Notes: generated by a model not told the origin, from the letters alone. A DNA stretch of 64,000 bases from Plicaturopsis crispa FD-325 SS-3 (GCA_000827205.1 KN832567.1:906540-970539), one strand, 5' to 3'. Positions 44,694-57,502 are shown, numbered from the stretch's first letter. Translations and numbers: made by a program.

Positions 44694-45767
44694 CGCCAAG
44701 ATGCAATGAGGCACGCACAGGCCGGGGCAGAGAACGCACCCTCCACCCTATGCATCCACAGCGATCGAAGGAGGGGATCGCCCATAGCGATCGAGAGAGG
44801 GGAGATGGCGAAGCAGCAGGCGCGAGGCAGGCGGCGTAAGGAAGGAGGGAGGGTTGAGCTGCAGATGAAAAAAGGGAGTGAGTGGCGCGAGATGGTGGTG
44901 GCGTGGTTTGGGCTTGTTTGGCAGGGGCGTGCCGTGCTGTCCGGGCGGATCGGAGTCGTGACCTCGTCATCGCCCACCTCTCCATGTCTGCCCGAGCCCG
45001 TGCCATTCATGTCTGCCCTTGCGCCCATCTAGTGTGAGATGATGTGCACCCGACCCCGTTCCTGCCCGCACGTCCGCCCGTGAGCTCCGCCTCGTAGTCT
45101 CTGCCCTGCATCCGCACGAAGGCGCCACGACGCACGCGACGAGGTGTAGCGGGTCTTGCAGACGTCCTCGTATGCGGAATCGTCGTCAATCTGAGCGTGT
45201 GGTAGGCGCACGATGGAATTCCATCGCTCAAACGACTAGAATGCTTAAGGATATGTAGGAAAGCCTTGGCACAAGCAGGATATACCGCGTCGGATGCCAG
45301 CACCGTTGTAAATTGGTTGTGAATTATAATCAATGATCGTGCAACCGCCCTGTACTATACGCTAAGAACTTGGGCTGCGGATGTGCACATCACCCCCGGA
45401 GCGCGCCCGTTCTAAGTAAGTAGATGAATGCGCGGTCAAGTATGTACAAAATCGCCGACGAGTGAGGAGTGTGCTTGTCCCTCCGCAAACGCAGACACTC
45501 CACCGGTAGTGTCCTCCTCCCCAGCTTCCTCCGTAGGCAAGTAAGAACGTCCATGGTATGACACGGGTACGGGACTGGGAGATCCAGACGTCGGTGGGCG
45601 AGTGCTCGACGATCTATGACACACACAAGCAGCGAGGGATGTGCGTGAGGCGAGTTGAGCAAAGACAGTCGAGTCGAGCCGGTGAAAGCCAGGTTATTTG
45701 GGAAGCCAGGTGTGAGTCAAGAGAAGTTATACGAGGAGCAGAACAAGACGCGCCCAACACCCCCACA
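44694..45767. other. Intergenic between hairpin array and RING gene
   Basis: A minus-strand frame open from 45028 into the array looks like chance openness of GC-rich repeat DNA. No gene is supported here. Confidence 0.5.
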
Positions 45768-46925
45768 CTAGGCCTTATAAACCCGTATCCACCGCCGCAC
45801 ACCGTCCCTGCACACGGGGCACGTAGCCTCCCGCCCCGGGCCTCCTACGGCCGCGCGCCCAATGTCACCAGCAGCGGCACGCCCCGAGTCTCCAGCATCG
45901 TCTCCAGCAGCACCAGTAGTAATAGCCGCACGGAGCGCATCGTACCCCATCTGCCCGTGCGATCCCTCACCATCCGCAATTAACTCGGTTCCGCGCACCT
46001 CCGCTCCTGCACCCGCCTCTCCCCCCTCATTACCGCGGAGGAGCGGCGTGCCTGAGTCTGAGTGCAAGACCGGCGTACGCCCACAGAACAACCGCCCCGC
46101 ACACCCGCGACACGCGACGAGGTGCGCGCAGGGGAGGAGCAGCGCGTCGCGCGGCGCGGCGAAGCAGATCTTGCATGTGTCGTCGTCTGTGTACTCGATA
46201 TCAGCGTCATCCTTGTCTTCTTTGCTTGTGTGTACTGGGGAAGGCGCGGCGACTGGGTGCAGAGGAGGCACGGTGGCAGATGGCAAAGGAGGAACGGCGC
46301 CAGGAGCGAGGGTTGCAGGTGCAGGTACGGCATCATGGGAAGGGGCAAGGGGAACAGCGAACATATCCGCCAACGGCGACACCCAATCCGGATCTGCAGC
46401 GATCTCCGCCAGCGACGCTGCCCCCCACGCCCTAGACGTCGCTGCGCCCCACGCCCTGGACGACGTCGTGCCCCATGCCCTGGACGTCGCCGTGCCCCAC
46501 GCCTGCGTTGTCGACGCCGTGCCCCATGCCCGCGCGGTTCGTTCTAGTCGTTGTCGTTGGGTGTGGGAGAGGTTTCGCGCGATGTCGGCTGGCGAGGGGG
46601 AGGGTGGCGTGGATGCGGTAGAGGAAGCAGGAGAGGTGGAGGACGAAGCAGACGAGCCTGAGGTAGATAAGGTAGATGCTCTAGCGCACCACGCCTGACA
46701 CGGCGAACAATACCACGCCCAGCGCGTCCCCGTCGGGGTATACCCCACCCCATCAACATAAACCCGATAACCCCCCGAGGACGTGTGTGGGCGGCGGTCG
46801 GCGCAGGCGCAGCAGGTGGGGACGGCGGCGGAGAGCGCGCAGTGGTCGTGGCCGCATGCTTTCTGGGCCGGCGCTGTGAGTGAAACGTCGACTAGATGGG
46901 GAGGATGGAGGGAGCGGGGTGGCAT
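45768..46925 (-). CDS. RING-finger protein with large insertion in the zinc-binding domain
   Basis: Intronless frame, 385 residues. The N-terminal part has paired cysteines (QKACGHDHCALSAAVPTCCA, WYCSPCQAWC) that may bind metal. Residues about 135-170 repeat (S/A)RAWG(T/A)(A/T)S five times, from a minisatellite. The C-terminal RING reads CKICFAAPRDALLLPCAHLV then ACRGC and, after about 90 residues of Gly/Ala-rich sequence, CPVCRDGVRRWIRVYKA at the C-terminus. Normally only about 10-20 residues separate these ligand pairs. The sequence resembles MGRN1/IAP-type RINGs that end soon after the last Cys pair. It probably acts as an E3 ubiquitin ligase. The start MPPRSLHPPHLV is the first in frame. 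An intron removing part of the insert cannot be excluded. Confidence 0.75.
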   Translation of the reverse strand: MPPRSLHPPHLVDVSLTAPAQKACGHDHCALSAAVPTCCACADRRPHTSSGGYRVYVDGVGYTPTGTRWAWYCSPCQAWCARASTLSTSGSSASSSTSPASSTASTPPSPSPADIARNLSHTQRQRLERTARAWGTASTTQAWGTATSRAWGTTSSRAWGAATSRAWGAASLAEIAADPDWVSPLADMFAVPLAPSHDAVPAPATLAPGAVPPLPSATVPPLHPVAAPSPVHTSKEDKDDADIEYTDDDTCKICFAAPRDALLLPCAHLVACRGCAGRLFCGRTPVLHSDSGTPLLRGNEGGEAGAGAEVRGTELIADGEGSHGQMGYDALRAAITTGAAGDDAGDSGRAAAGDIGRAAVGGPGREATCPVCRDGVRRWIRVYKA

Positions 46926-47311
46926 CGTGTAGTAGCGGGATAGAGTGGGTATGGTTTACAGAGGGTTAACGCTATGTTTTACGGAGGATTCATGCATTAG
47001 CGACAAGCCGTGCCACTGCACACCCTCCTGGTGGCGGTGCACGTGATTATATTGGCCGACGCGTTCGCGATTGTGGTGGACGCGTCGTGATGGAAGAGCT
47101 CGAGGAGTCTTGGTCAGAGAGTGCATGGGGTGGGCATAAGAGACATAGACATAATCGGCATATAGCAAAGCGAGAGAGAGGGGGGGGGAACAGCATGTAG
47201 TAAGTAGTACGACGATACGCGTCATAATCGTCCGCGAGTAACCATAACAGTATTAGAGTAAATCGTAAAGTAATAATCGTCAAATCCAAGGCGCGATGAG
47301 GATGAACAACC
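46926..47311. other. Intergenic between RING and zinc-finger genes
   Basis: Short AT-richer stretch with a GAGAGAGAGG tract near 47168; no gene. Confidence 0.5.
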
Positions 47312-50300
47312 CTAAGCCGGCCCAGGCGTATTCGGACAACTCATCTTCCTCCTCTTCCCCCCGTCCAAATGCCGCTGCAGCGAGCTCCGCCGCGAGAACG
47401 CCGCACCGCAGAACGGGCACCGCGCGTGCTCCGAGGCGAGGTGCGTACCAGCGACGTGCACGCCCATGCTCTGCATCTGGATGCGTTTCCCGCACCCTTT
47501 GCCGCCCATTCCACCCTTGTTCCCACCCTTGTCCTTTCCTCCCGTCCCGCCGTTGCCCGTTGGAGCCTCGGAGACGGTGGAGGTGGTAGAGTCGGTGGTG
47601 GTAGAGTCGCCCGCACTGGCACACGCCCCCCACTCACAAACCGCATACCCCTGCTCCACATACGCCCTTCCCTTCCAGTGCGCCGCGCGGAAGTGCCGCA
47701 TCACGGGCGCTTTGCCGAGCCCGACGATCGTGCCGGTGCATCCGGGCCATTTGCAGGGGAAGATCGGGAGGGAAGCGGGGGAGGAGGGGCGGGTGGAGGT
47801 GGGGAGGAAAGGAGTAGAGGTGGGGAGGAAGGGGGTAGAGGAGGCGGTGAAGCGCGGGCGTTTGGCAGGAGGCGAGGGCTCAGGAGGGTCCGCGAGGTCA
47901 GGAGGAGCAGTAGAGGCGGACACGGATGCCGACGAGGGGTGCGAGGAAGCCGCCGTGCCAGACGACGGGCTGGTCGAACCATACGAACCCGAAAGAGCCC
48001 TCGCCCTCGCACGCGTCACAGGCCCGAAGTACCACTCCTTCCCCGCCTCGGACGCCGTGCGCTTCGTCCCTCTCGGCGCTTGGGGTAGATCGCTCGTATT
48101 CGTGTTGGCGTTCTTGTTCGTGGTTTCGGCGGGCCTGTAGGAACGAGTAAGCAAGGAGGAAAGGAGATGAGGGGAATGAAGGGAAAGGAGACGTACGAAG
48201 CAGCGTCGTCATCGAAGGTCGGCGGGAGCTCGTACGCGGGGAGACGCGGTTCCAAGTTGCTCGGCGCGGGGTCGTTCGTGTACGCCGCAGCCGACTCGTT
48301 CGTGAATGCCGCAGCCGACTCGTTGAATATCGCAGTCGGGTCGTTCGTGAACGTCGCAGCAGGCTCGTTCGTGAATGTCGCAGGAGGCCCGTTGAATGTC
48401 GCAGCAGGATCGCTTGAGATGCTCGCGGGAGGCGCGTTCGTGTACGCCACACCAGGCTCGTTCGTGAATGTCGCAGCAGGCCCATTCGCGTATGCCGCAG
48501 TCGGGTCGTTCGTGAACGTCGCAGTCGTCGGCGCGGGTGCAGGCGCGTGCATCAACGTCGCAGCGGGGCTAATCCCGTACTGCTCCTCGGGGTTGATCCC
48601 ACACTGCTCGGCCTCCGCGTCGTTCTCAGCCGGGGTGAATTTCCTGTGCTTCCATTAGCACCACCGTCCACGACACAGAAGATACGAAAGGGAGAGAATG
48701 AGGGAGATAGGGAAGACGCAGACTCACATGAACCCATCAACCGCCCTGGGGAGCGGCACCACCGCCGTCGGGCTCACCTCTGCGAAGCCCGTCTCCATCA
48801 CGTCTTTGGTGTCCCTATATTTCGTAGCACGTCAGTCATTCTATCCTAGTCTTTACTCTAACTCGAGCGAAGGGGAAGCGAGAGGGAAGGGTATAGGGTA
48901 GAGAAGAAAACAGGATAAAAGGGTAGGAGAGGAGGGACGCACACGACATGACACGCCCACTCGACGTGCGCGAGCAGGCACACGGCGTAGTGGTTCCCGA
49001 CGTCGCTCGCGGGGAGGGTGCAGTCGTAGAGGTAGTCTTCGTCGGCGTCGTCGTCTGAGTCGTCGTCTGAGTCGTCGCTTTCTTCTCCGTCCTCGTAATC
49101 GTCTGAGTCGGAGCCGCTGTAGTCCGAATCCTCGGGGTAGTCGTCGTTGGAGTCCTCGTAAGCAACGTCAGCCTCGTCCTCGCCATGGTCCTCGCCATGG
49201 TCGTGGGTGTCGCAGGAGGAGTCGTGGGTGAAGGAGGAGCCATGATCCCCATCACACCTCAAAATCCGCTCATCGCACACATCCACAACCGGCTTCGCCT
49301 CGGGGTTCACGCTCGGGTTCTGGGCAAGCAGCGCGTCCAGCTCGTCCTGCGGCATCTCCAGGTCCTCCTTTGCGAGAGTGACCCAGTCGACGAGTTCGCA
49401 GCCGCACTTCAACCGCCGTCCCTTACCCTTTCCCCCACCGTTTAACCCGTCGAGTAGCCCCTCGCCCTCAAACCACCCCACCAAAACACCCACATTCCCA
49501 CAAACCCACTCCAATGTCTCCCTATGCGAGACGCTGAACACGGCGTACAGGTAATGTTCCCAGGGCACGTGTGCTACGACGCGCGACACGAGGGCGGGGG
49601 AGAAGAGGGGGAGGGTTAGGGTGGAGAGGGCGGACCATGTGTGGGGGATGCGCGAGGTGGGATCGGTGAGCGGGAAGGAAGGGGTGGGGTAGGCGGGCAT
49701 GTCTGTGAATGCGGGAGAGCTGCGTAAAGGGTCAGGGTAGGGCGTTAGGGTGGGGAAAGAGCAAAGAGGAGAGGACGAGCGTACGTGGGCTCGAACACGA
49801 ATGCATAGTCCGCGGGGGCGATGAGCTCGATGCTGCCAAGCATCGCCTCCAGCTGCCTCTGGATCTCCGGCTCGCTGTAATCACCCGTGTTAATCACATC
49901 TCTCCGCGCACAAGGGAAGGGAAGGGAAGGTAAGGAGGTAGGGAAGACGTACCTCGCCTGTACCTGGACGCCCGCATCCAGCTCAGCGAGCTCCGCCTCT
50001 GTGAAGAGCACGCACCCGGCGTCGTCCTCTGCGGGGGTGGTCGGCGCTGTGGAAGTGTTCTGGGAGGAGGGGGAGGATGGGGAGGAGGGGGAGGAGAGCG
50101 AGCTGCTGCATGTGCGCGGCGGGTGAGACTTAGGACTTAGGAGAGAGAGGGGAGGGAGGGAGAGAGGGAGAGAGGACGTACCCAGCGCTCACGGAGACGT
50201 CCAGCGTGATCGTAGTTTTTGGATCCGTGTAGTCGGGGCGTCTGCATCGTAGCACCGTGCGACAATTAGCGGACGGCAGAAAGCACAAAATGGAAGGAAG

Positions 50301-50369
50301 ACTCACCCAGCGCCGATAGCATCCCGCACCATATCCGAGAAAGAGGTGTACGTCGATGTCGCGTTCATG
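47312..50369 (-). CDS. C2H2 zinc-finger protein with acidic and degenerate repeat regions
   Basis: Multi-exon gene starting MNATSTYTSFSDMVRDAIGA at 50369. Exons then give PAEDDAGCVLFTEAELAELD, EPEIQRQLEAMLGSIELIAP and a long exon (to about 48950) with LPLFSPALVSRVVAHVPWEH and an acidic tract of Asp/Glu/Ser. Further exons add TGFAEVSPTAVVPLPRAVDG and a repeat region with about ten copies of (A)ATFTN(E/D)PA. Intron 48138-48195 joins it to the last exon (PAETTNKNANTN). That exon carries a basic KRPRF stretch, FPCKWPGCTGTIVGL … HFRAAH and a C-terminal C2H2 finger RCPFCGAAFSRRSSLQRHLD. The stop is at 47312. Probably a nuclear DNA-binding regulator. Several internal splice sites are approximate. 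A TATATA element is near 50498. Confidence 0.75.
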
Positions 50370-50497
50370 CCTGCTGGATAATTCGAGTACTTCTAATAGT
50401 AGTCAAGAAGAATAAGAAAAGCAAGGAGAAGTGAGCAGCAAGAGAAGGAGGGAAAGAGAGAGTTATTAGATGGAGGGCAAAGCGGGTAAGGGTGGGT

Positions 50498-50505
50498 ATA
50501 TATAC
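50498..50505 (-). promoter_or_regulatory. TATA-like element upstream of the zinc-finger gene
   Basis: TATATATA-like run about 130 bp upstream of the start at 50369. Confidence 0.35.
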
Positions 50506-51834
50506 CATATGCATCGTTTTAGTCGAACAATGCGGGGGTGCGAGGGCCAAAGCGGGGCCACCGGCGGCGGGCCACCCTTGGGGCACCAACCAACCATCCA
50601 CCCTGAGATTTGAATCATCGGTCGGTCGGGACGTTCCGGTGTCCACAGTGCTTTGGCACAGCAATGGCAATGTTAAGCGTGTAATTTGGGTGTCGTTTGC
50701 TATGGTCGGCTACGGCGGGCGAAGTTCGAATTTGCACGGTTTCGGCGTTCAAAGACGGAGCTCGGCTAAGGTGAGACGGACGGACGAGCTTGCACATTGT
50801 CCACATCAGAACACGTTTCCGCGCATGAGAACGTCAATCGTACCTTTGCGTCGTCCACGTCAGATACGACGACGGTCGAGCGACTAGCTAGATCAACAAC
50901 CCAACCCGCAAAAAACACGGAGTTCACCCATTTGGCAGAGAATCAGCCGCAGCGCGCAGTAACCAGTCCATTTCCTCAAGTTCTCTACGCGCAGGCGAGA
51001 AATACAGTCGTGTATACGGACAATCGGCGAACATCCACAGCGGGCGACGTTGCTCAGGACGGACCAAGTTGGGACGTGGCGTTGAGTATACATCAATCGC
51101 CTTTTTGGGACATCGATGATCGGCACTGGGGGGAAGGCCCCTGTCTCGCCCCTTCTCTTTCAAGTTATCCGTTGGCTATCCGTGTCTTTCATTTTTCTGT
51201 CGATGTGTCGGTTGTCCCTGCGGTCTGCGCTGTGGACTCATGCTAGCAAACTATGGATACGATCTTGTCGATAACACGATACCTGGCACTGGACACAAAA
51301 TGGAATCTATGCCGCGGCGTATCCGCTGCGCGCGCTTTGAACTCGATGGAGCTCAACGACTCGGAACGACCGCTATCTGAAGGACTCAGCAGTGTATGGC
51401 CTGAGCTATAGTCTCAGACTTGAACGTCCTCAAGTACGTGAATGGCGTGTCCAGCTACGCTCCATGCCAAGACGGTTATGACGCTGTCAACGGAAGGGCG
51501 TCCTCGCCGTGAAAACGAGGTCTGTAAATTTTCATGCGCAGTAGCCCCCAGAAAACCTCCCGCATTCGCCACCGTCCCTATCCGCGCATTATCCTCGCTT
51601 GGGAATGTACGCCGGCTGGCATATGCGGCGCGGAAGGCGACAAATCAGTGGTGCTCGCTCGAGCGGATGCGAATAGGAGTTACCCGCAGCCTCCGCGCGC
51701 TCCGAGCCCCTGCAGCGGATGCAACATTTTTCGATGGACGACACAGGGCCAGATGAGTTTTCTGCTATTTCACTGCACTCCTTACTCGCGACTCTCCCTT
51801 CTACTCACTACCTACAATGCGGAGTCCATCGACC
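50506..51834. other. Divergent intergenic region, zinc-finger gene to Pls-like gene
   Basis: About 1.3 kb without recognised genes; the upstream regions of two divergent genes. Open frames such as 50492-50887 show no family resemblance. Confidence 0.5.
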
Positions 51835-54800
51835 ATGGCTATCCCACTATCATTCCTGCGAGACCTCCCCGCCCATCCGTCTCACACCTCTCTCGGCGAA
51901 TACCTCGCTGAAGAAATCACCGATTCCGGACGCTTCACGACTCTCCTAGATTGTATACCCACCACCGCAGCGCCAGCCATACACTCCACGGACCCCTCGA
52001 GGTCTCCCCTACGCCACGCCACTATCCACGCATTCGTCTCCTCGTTCGTCCTGCCGACATCCACGGCTGAGCCTCTTGGGCCGAATGATAGGGTCATGGT
52101 CGTTTTGCCCACCGGCCCAGCCAACGCCCTCGCACTGCTCGCCGTCGCCAGCTACCATACGTGCGCACCCGTCAACGCGAGCGCCACCGCGGCGGAGCTG
52201 AAAGTGGATGCGCGGAGACTAGGGGCGAAGGCGGTATTGACGACGCGCGATGCGGAGGACAGGCTGGGGCTGCGCGCGCTAAGGGACGAGCTGGGGTGCG
52301 AGGTCATTTTTGTGGACGAGCGCATGGGCGGCGAGGCTGGGCTGTTTGACATGCGTGTCATGGGTGACTCGGCGCTCAACGTCTCGCATATGAAGGAACG
52401 CAAGCCTTCGCGGCTACATGGTCCCGACGATCAGTCACTCGTTCTTCATACTTCAGGGACTAGTGGGCAGAAGAAGGTGGTTCCCTATACACTCCGCTCG
52501 TTGATAGTGGGCACGTGCGCAGTCGTCAAGTCCTGGGATATCACGTCGAGTGATATAAACAGTGAGCACATATCCGCAATCGTGAATATACCTCGGGCTA
52601 ATCGAGACTTCAGTGAATATGATGCCTTTATTCCACGTTGGGGGCATCGTCCGCAATTTATTCGCACCCATCATGTCGGGTGGAAGTGTCATAATGTGCG
52701 GCGGCTTCGATTCCACTGCTTTTTGGACGCTCGCCCAAGAGCTTCGAGCTACATGGTATGTAAGACTCTGTAAACCATTGGTTCTTTTCTAACGCCAATA
52801 TCCAGGTATTACGCAGCGCCAACTATGCACCACGCAATCCTGGCGTCGCGACCGGAAGATATCGTTCCGTCCACAGACCTGTGTATACGCATGATCTGCA
52901 ATGCAGCAGGTGGCCTGCTGCCCAATCTCGCGACCGAGCTTCGTGATACCTTCGGAGGCGCGGTGATCTTGCCGTCGTATGGCATGACCGAGTGAGTCTT
53001 TACCTTGCTAACAGGTATATGTACTTACAACGACACAGATGCATGCCAATCGCGTCGCCCCCCACGACGTACGCCCTAGACCGACCCGGATGCTCCGGGC
53101 TCGCGTGCGGACCGCACCTCTCCATCCGCCACCCACTAGACCCCGAGCGCGAACTCCCGCGCGGTGAGACCGGGGCAGTCTCCGTCAGAGGGCTGCCGAC
53201 GTTCGAGGGCTACGAGACCGCGCCCGGCGCTCCCTTAGACACGTCCGCGTTCTCCTCCGGTGGGTGGTTCGATTCCGGGGACATGGGCTATATGGATGCA
53301 GATGGGTACCTCTACATCACCGGCCGCTCGAAGGAGATCATAAACAAGGGCGGTGAGGTTATCTCGCCGTTTGAGATTGAAGAGGCAATCATGGTCGTTG
53401 CGAAAGATCGAGTGAAGGTCAGGGCAACCTCTTGTCGACTGTTTGGGTTGAGCTGACTTCGGTTTCAGAATACCCTGGCTTTCGCGGTTGAGCATGACGT
53501 TTTTCAGGAGACTATCGGCGTTGTGATAGTTTCAGCCCCCGGCACCAAGCGTCTTGGTCTCCCTGCGCTTCACGAATCTCTGAGGTAGATCATTTTTTTT
53601 CTTCTCATCTGCAGCACAGTTAAACATGTCCGCAGGGATCGTCTGCACCCGTCAAAATGGCCTTTCGTAATTGTATACATGGACGACCTGCCAAAGAATG
53701 AGGCTGGAAAGCCTCTACGCATCAATCTGGGATCCAGGCTTGGCCTTGGCTGCCTCTCCGACCAGACTTCTGTGCTCCATCGGCATTTTGAAGCTGAGAC
53801 ACCCGGTCGCGATTCTCAATTGTCAACGCCCATTGCATGCAAGCGCGTGGACTTCAAGCTCGAGGATATCCAGCACGCCATCTTCAGCGTCACGGGCGTC
53901 ACCGATGTTGCCATGCTCATCCGGACGGACGGCACTCCTGAAGGCTTCGTCTCCGCGACAGAGGCGTCGACCCTAGACGCTGCGCAGGTGAAGTTGCTTT
54001 TATCTCGCCACCTGCACGATTACCACGTTCCGGATCACCTCCACATCTTCAACAAGCCGCTGACGCGCGTGTCTTCCCGCGAGGTCGACTTCACGTCGAT
54101 GAAACACGATATCGAGCAGGCGAACGCGTCTAGCATGTCGAAAAGGGCGCTCGTCGTCCGTGAATTGGTCGCACAGCTGCTTCTTATCGACCAGGATATA
54201 ATCGACGGGTCTTCGGACTTCTTCCTCCTCGGCGGAAACTCGCTGCTCGTCGGGAGACTCGCGTACGCTATTCGCAAGGAGACAGGTGCGGACCTGGACA
54301 CATCCTCTCTCTTCATGAACAGCACTATCAGCGGCATCGCTCGTCTCATCGACATTGAGGACGCTGACCGGACGCCCGTCGATTCCTCGTCTCAGGTGAA
54401 CGTGAGCGGCTTGAAGCACACCCTCAGCGAGGAGACTCTGTCGCCACTCCCCGACACCGATGGGCCTTGTCGCGATCAGACCCATCCGCTGGTCCTCATC
54501 GTGCAGGCAATTCCGATGCTGTTCTTCTACCCGCTGAAGGCTGCACTGACATGTAAGCATGCATTGAATGTAACGTCGATTCTCGCTGACCTTACCGTTA
54601 CCAGGGTGGATCATGCTATTCGTCCTGTCGTCGCTAACCGAGTTCACGGACTCGAACTTTTTCGAACGTGCCTCCAGCCTTTTATGCGCGATTCTTGGTG
54701 CTCGGCTCGTCGCCCGCACTGTCGCTCCCATCAGTGCCATCCTCTTCAAGTGGATCGTCATAGGCAAATACCGGCCGGGGCGATATCGGATGTGGAGCGT

Positions 54801-57032
54801 TTACTATCTACGCTGGTGGATAGTCAAGCAAGCGCTGAGGGCCGCTGGACGCGGCATCTTCGCCCTGGACCCCTTCCTCGAGACCATCTACTATCGCCTA
54901 CTCGGCGCGAAAATCGGCAAGGACGTCCAGATCATGAAGGGCGCGAAGCTCGGGGAGCTGGACATGCTCACGTTCGAGGACGGCTGCCGCGTTGACGCAA
55001 ATACGCTGATTCGGGGCTTTTGCGTCGAGCGGGATGGGTATTTTCGCTTGGAGAACACGACGATCGGACGAAACGCGGTCATCAACACGTACACGCAAAT
55101 CGCGCCGGGGTCACACATTCCCGACAATGCAGTTTACGGGCCCCATGCTTCGTCGTACGAGAAACCCTCGCCTGGGTCGTACGTCGACTTCAACAGGACT
55201 ACTTTTGCACAGCCGCATTGCCTGCTCCGTGTCCTGGTTGCGTTCCCTATCATCTTTGTGGTAGTGTTCGTATCATGTGAGTGTCAACGCTTTGGTACAT
55301 GGTGAGCGTCACTGACCCTTTGTCCTGCATAGACATGCCCTGGATAGCGGCGATATGGCTCATGCTGAAAGAGACCATCTTGACGACCCCCTCACTGAAC
55401 GCCATGGAATCCGTCATATTCTGGTTCGCCTCTCCGCAGCGTATCTTTTGGCACGCCGTCGCGCGTATCATCAGGGCAGTGCTCACCCCGCTTGTGCACC
55501 TCGCCCTCAGCATCGCTCTCAAACGCGCCATGGGCCTCACCAAAGAAGGCCCGATAGCGGACGCCACCGAATGGGATCTGCTCCGCCGCTACATCAACAG
55601 CGTACTGCTCTCCAAGTCGTACCTGCACCGCGCATTCGACATCCTCGGCACGCACTACGAGATGACCTCGGTCGTCTGGCGTGCGATGGGGGCCAAGATC
55701 GGGCAGCGCGTCTACTGGCCTGGCTCAGGACTTGACTGCGCGGACCCCGAGCTCGTGGAAATCGGCGACGACGTTGTTTTCGGCTCGCGCTCGGAGCTCT
55801 TCACTACGGATCGGCTGGGATCGAAGAAGATTCGCATAGGCGCCGGTGCAATGGTCGCGGATCGATGCGTCCTGCTACCGGGCGTGCGCGTTGGCCGCCG
55901 TACGGTCATGGGCTCTGGGGCCCTTGGGAAACGCGACGGCATGTACGAAGACAATTCGACCTGGATGGGTAACGGTATGCATCTTCATCTGAGATATCGT
56001 GCACCATTCTGACCGTACACAACAGCTGGAGGAGAGGCCATACGTTTTGCTGCTGGGCGCAAGGATTTAGACGAAAGCAGCGACACGACAACTCCGTTTG
56101 GACGTGCATTCTACGGTGGCAGCGCTAACTATTTCGTGCTGCCATATTTCTTCTTGGTCACGATAAACATCCTGGTTGCGGCGATATCTTCCGCGTACTG
56201 GTCGATCAGCGCCGTCACTGCTGCACAATTTTTACGACAACTGCAAATCCACATGCCCAAAGCCCACCTGTTCCATTATTCATGGTACCGCTTCGGCACC
56301 GCCTACGGCCTCATCGCCGTCTCGTTCGTAATCGTACTCAACATTCAGGCAGCCATAGCTATCTCGTGGGTCATTGTGACGAAGTGGGCAGTCATGGGTC
56401 GCCGTCGCGAAGGGCCACACCATTGGGATACGAGTAGTTATTGCCAGCGCTGGCAACTTCATCTCGTCCTCTCGCGGCCGCTGTACCGCGGTCAAGGAAA
56501 CGGAGGTGTGCTAGCACCTTTGACCGGCACTGCATACTATGTGTGGTATCTGCGTGCTCTCGGTGCTACCATTGGCAGGAACTGTTCCATCTACCCGGGC
56601 GGCACTGCGGGTTTGATGACGGAGCCTGATTTGGTCCACGTTCGTTTTTTTCTCGCCTATCTTTTTGCTCTCCCATGACGCTCATGCCCTTTTGCACAGT
56701 TGGGAGACAATGTCTCTTTGGATGAGTGCTCTGTCGTGGCGCACGTAAATTCTCGGGGGAAATTTGCCCTCAACCATCTCAACATAGGACACGGGTATGA
56801 CCCATTCAAATCTCGCGCTCAATCAGCTCAATAACGTTTTTTCACTCATAGATGCGCTATGAGATCTGGATCCAGACTGCTTTCGGGGGCATCTATGGAG
56901 GACAGCAGCATCCTCCTCGAGCACACCCTTCTTCCTTCCGGCGAAATTGCAGAGGCCGGTTTCGCGTATTCTGGCTGGCCTGCCCGACGACGAGGCTCGA
57001 TATGGTCCGAAAAGCACAAAAGAGATCTTTAA
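51835..57032 (+). CDS. Pls-like NRPS: adenylation - carrier - three membrane/beta-helix blocks
   Basis: Eleven exons (51835-52561, 52614-52755, 52806-52991, 53039-53417, 53469-53584, 53636-54552, 54605-55276, 55333-55974, 56026-56639, 56700-56794, 56852-57032) give 1,556 residues in unbroken phase. An in-frame ATG at 51817 is an alternative; 51835 has the better context (ACCATGG). The adenylation domain shows LHTSGTSGQKKV (A3), LPSYGMTE (A5), GGWFDSGDMGYMDADGYLYI and GRSKEIINKGGE (A7/A8) and NEAGKP (A10). A carrier domain carries DFFLLGGNSLLVGRL with the phosphopantetheine Ser near residue 716. Then three blocks of membrane spans plus hexapeptide beta-helix follow: LGAKIGKDVQIMKGAKLG (~922), MGAKIGQRVYWPGSG (~1165) and LGATIGRNCSIYPGG (~1440). 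This matches bacterial epsilon-poly-lysine synthetase (Pls) and the NRPS terminal-domain family TIGR02353. It probably forms isopeptide oligomers of an amino acid; the substrate is unknown. Confidence 0.88.
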
Positions 57033-57502
57033 TGTGGCTACGCGTCTCGCGGCGATGATACTCAATAACAATAATAATCTCAGTTGCGTATACATTTATA
57101 CGATCCGTCGGCTCAGGAGTGGATGGATTCTACTCGTTACCGGATGCCTACATGCGTCTCTCGAACACGAGCGTCACCCCTTTTGGAGTGAGTACCGTTC
57201 TTCATTCTTCTTCACAGTCCATCGTTTTATTCCATGTACCACAGAACACCAAGCGCGAAGAAAGTTCTTCGTAGTCTGAATTCTGGAATATTCGCATAAA
57301 TAGTCGTGACCAAGATCCACGAGGAGCCAAATAGCATAACGTTCATGTACCGCTGCTCGGAAACATTTTTGTCGCGATGCATAACGGGCAAGATGAAAAC
57401 TGCAACACTGCATATATACGCAGGTTAACACTTGAAAGTGGCGAGGGAATGAAAAACATACGCTGTCGTACCTGCCGCTTCATATCTACACAGTCGTCTG
57501 TC
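57033..57502. other. Convergent 3' region, Pls-like gene and aldo-keto reductase
   Basis: No gene is recognised; AT-rich 3' flanks of both genes. Confidence 0.5.

Noticed and set aside
43379-45028. A 549-residue minus-strand open frame through the hairpin array
   Set aside because: Several frames of the same strand are open over long stretches, the predicted peptides are the hairpin repeats read in different frames, and no domain appears. Openness follows from base composition.
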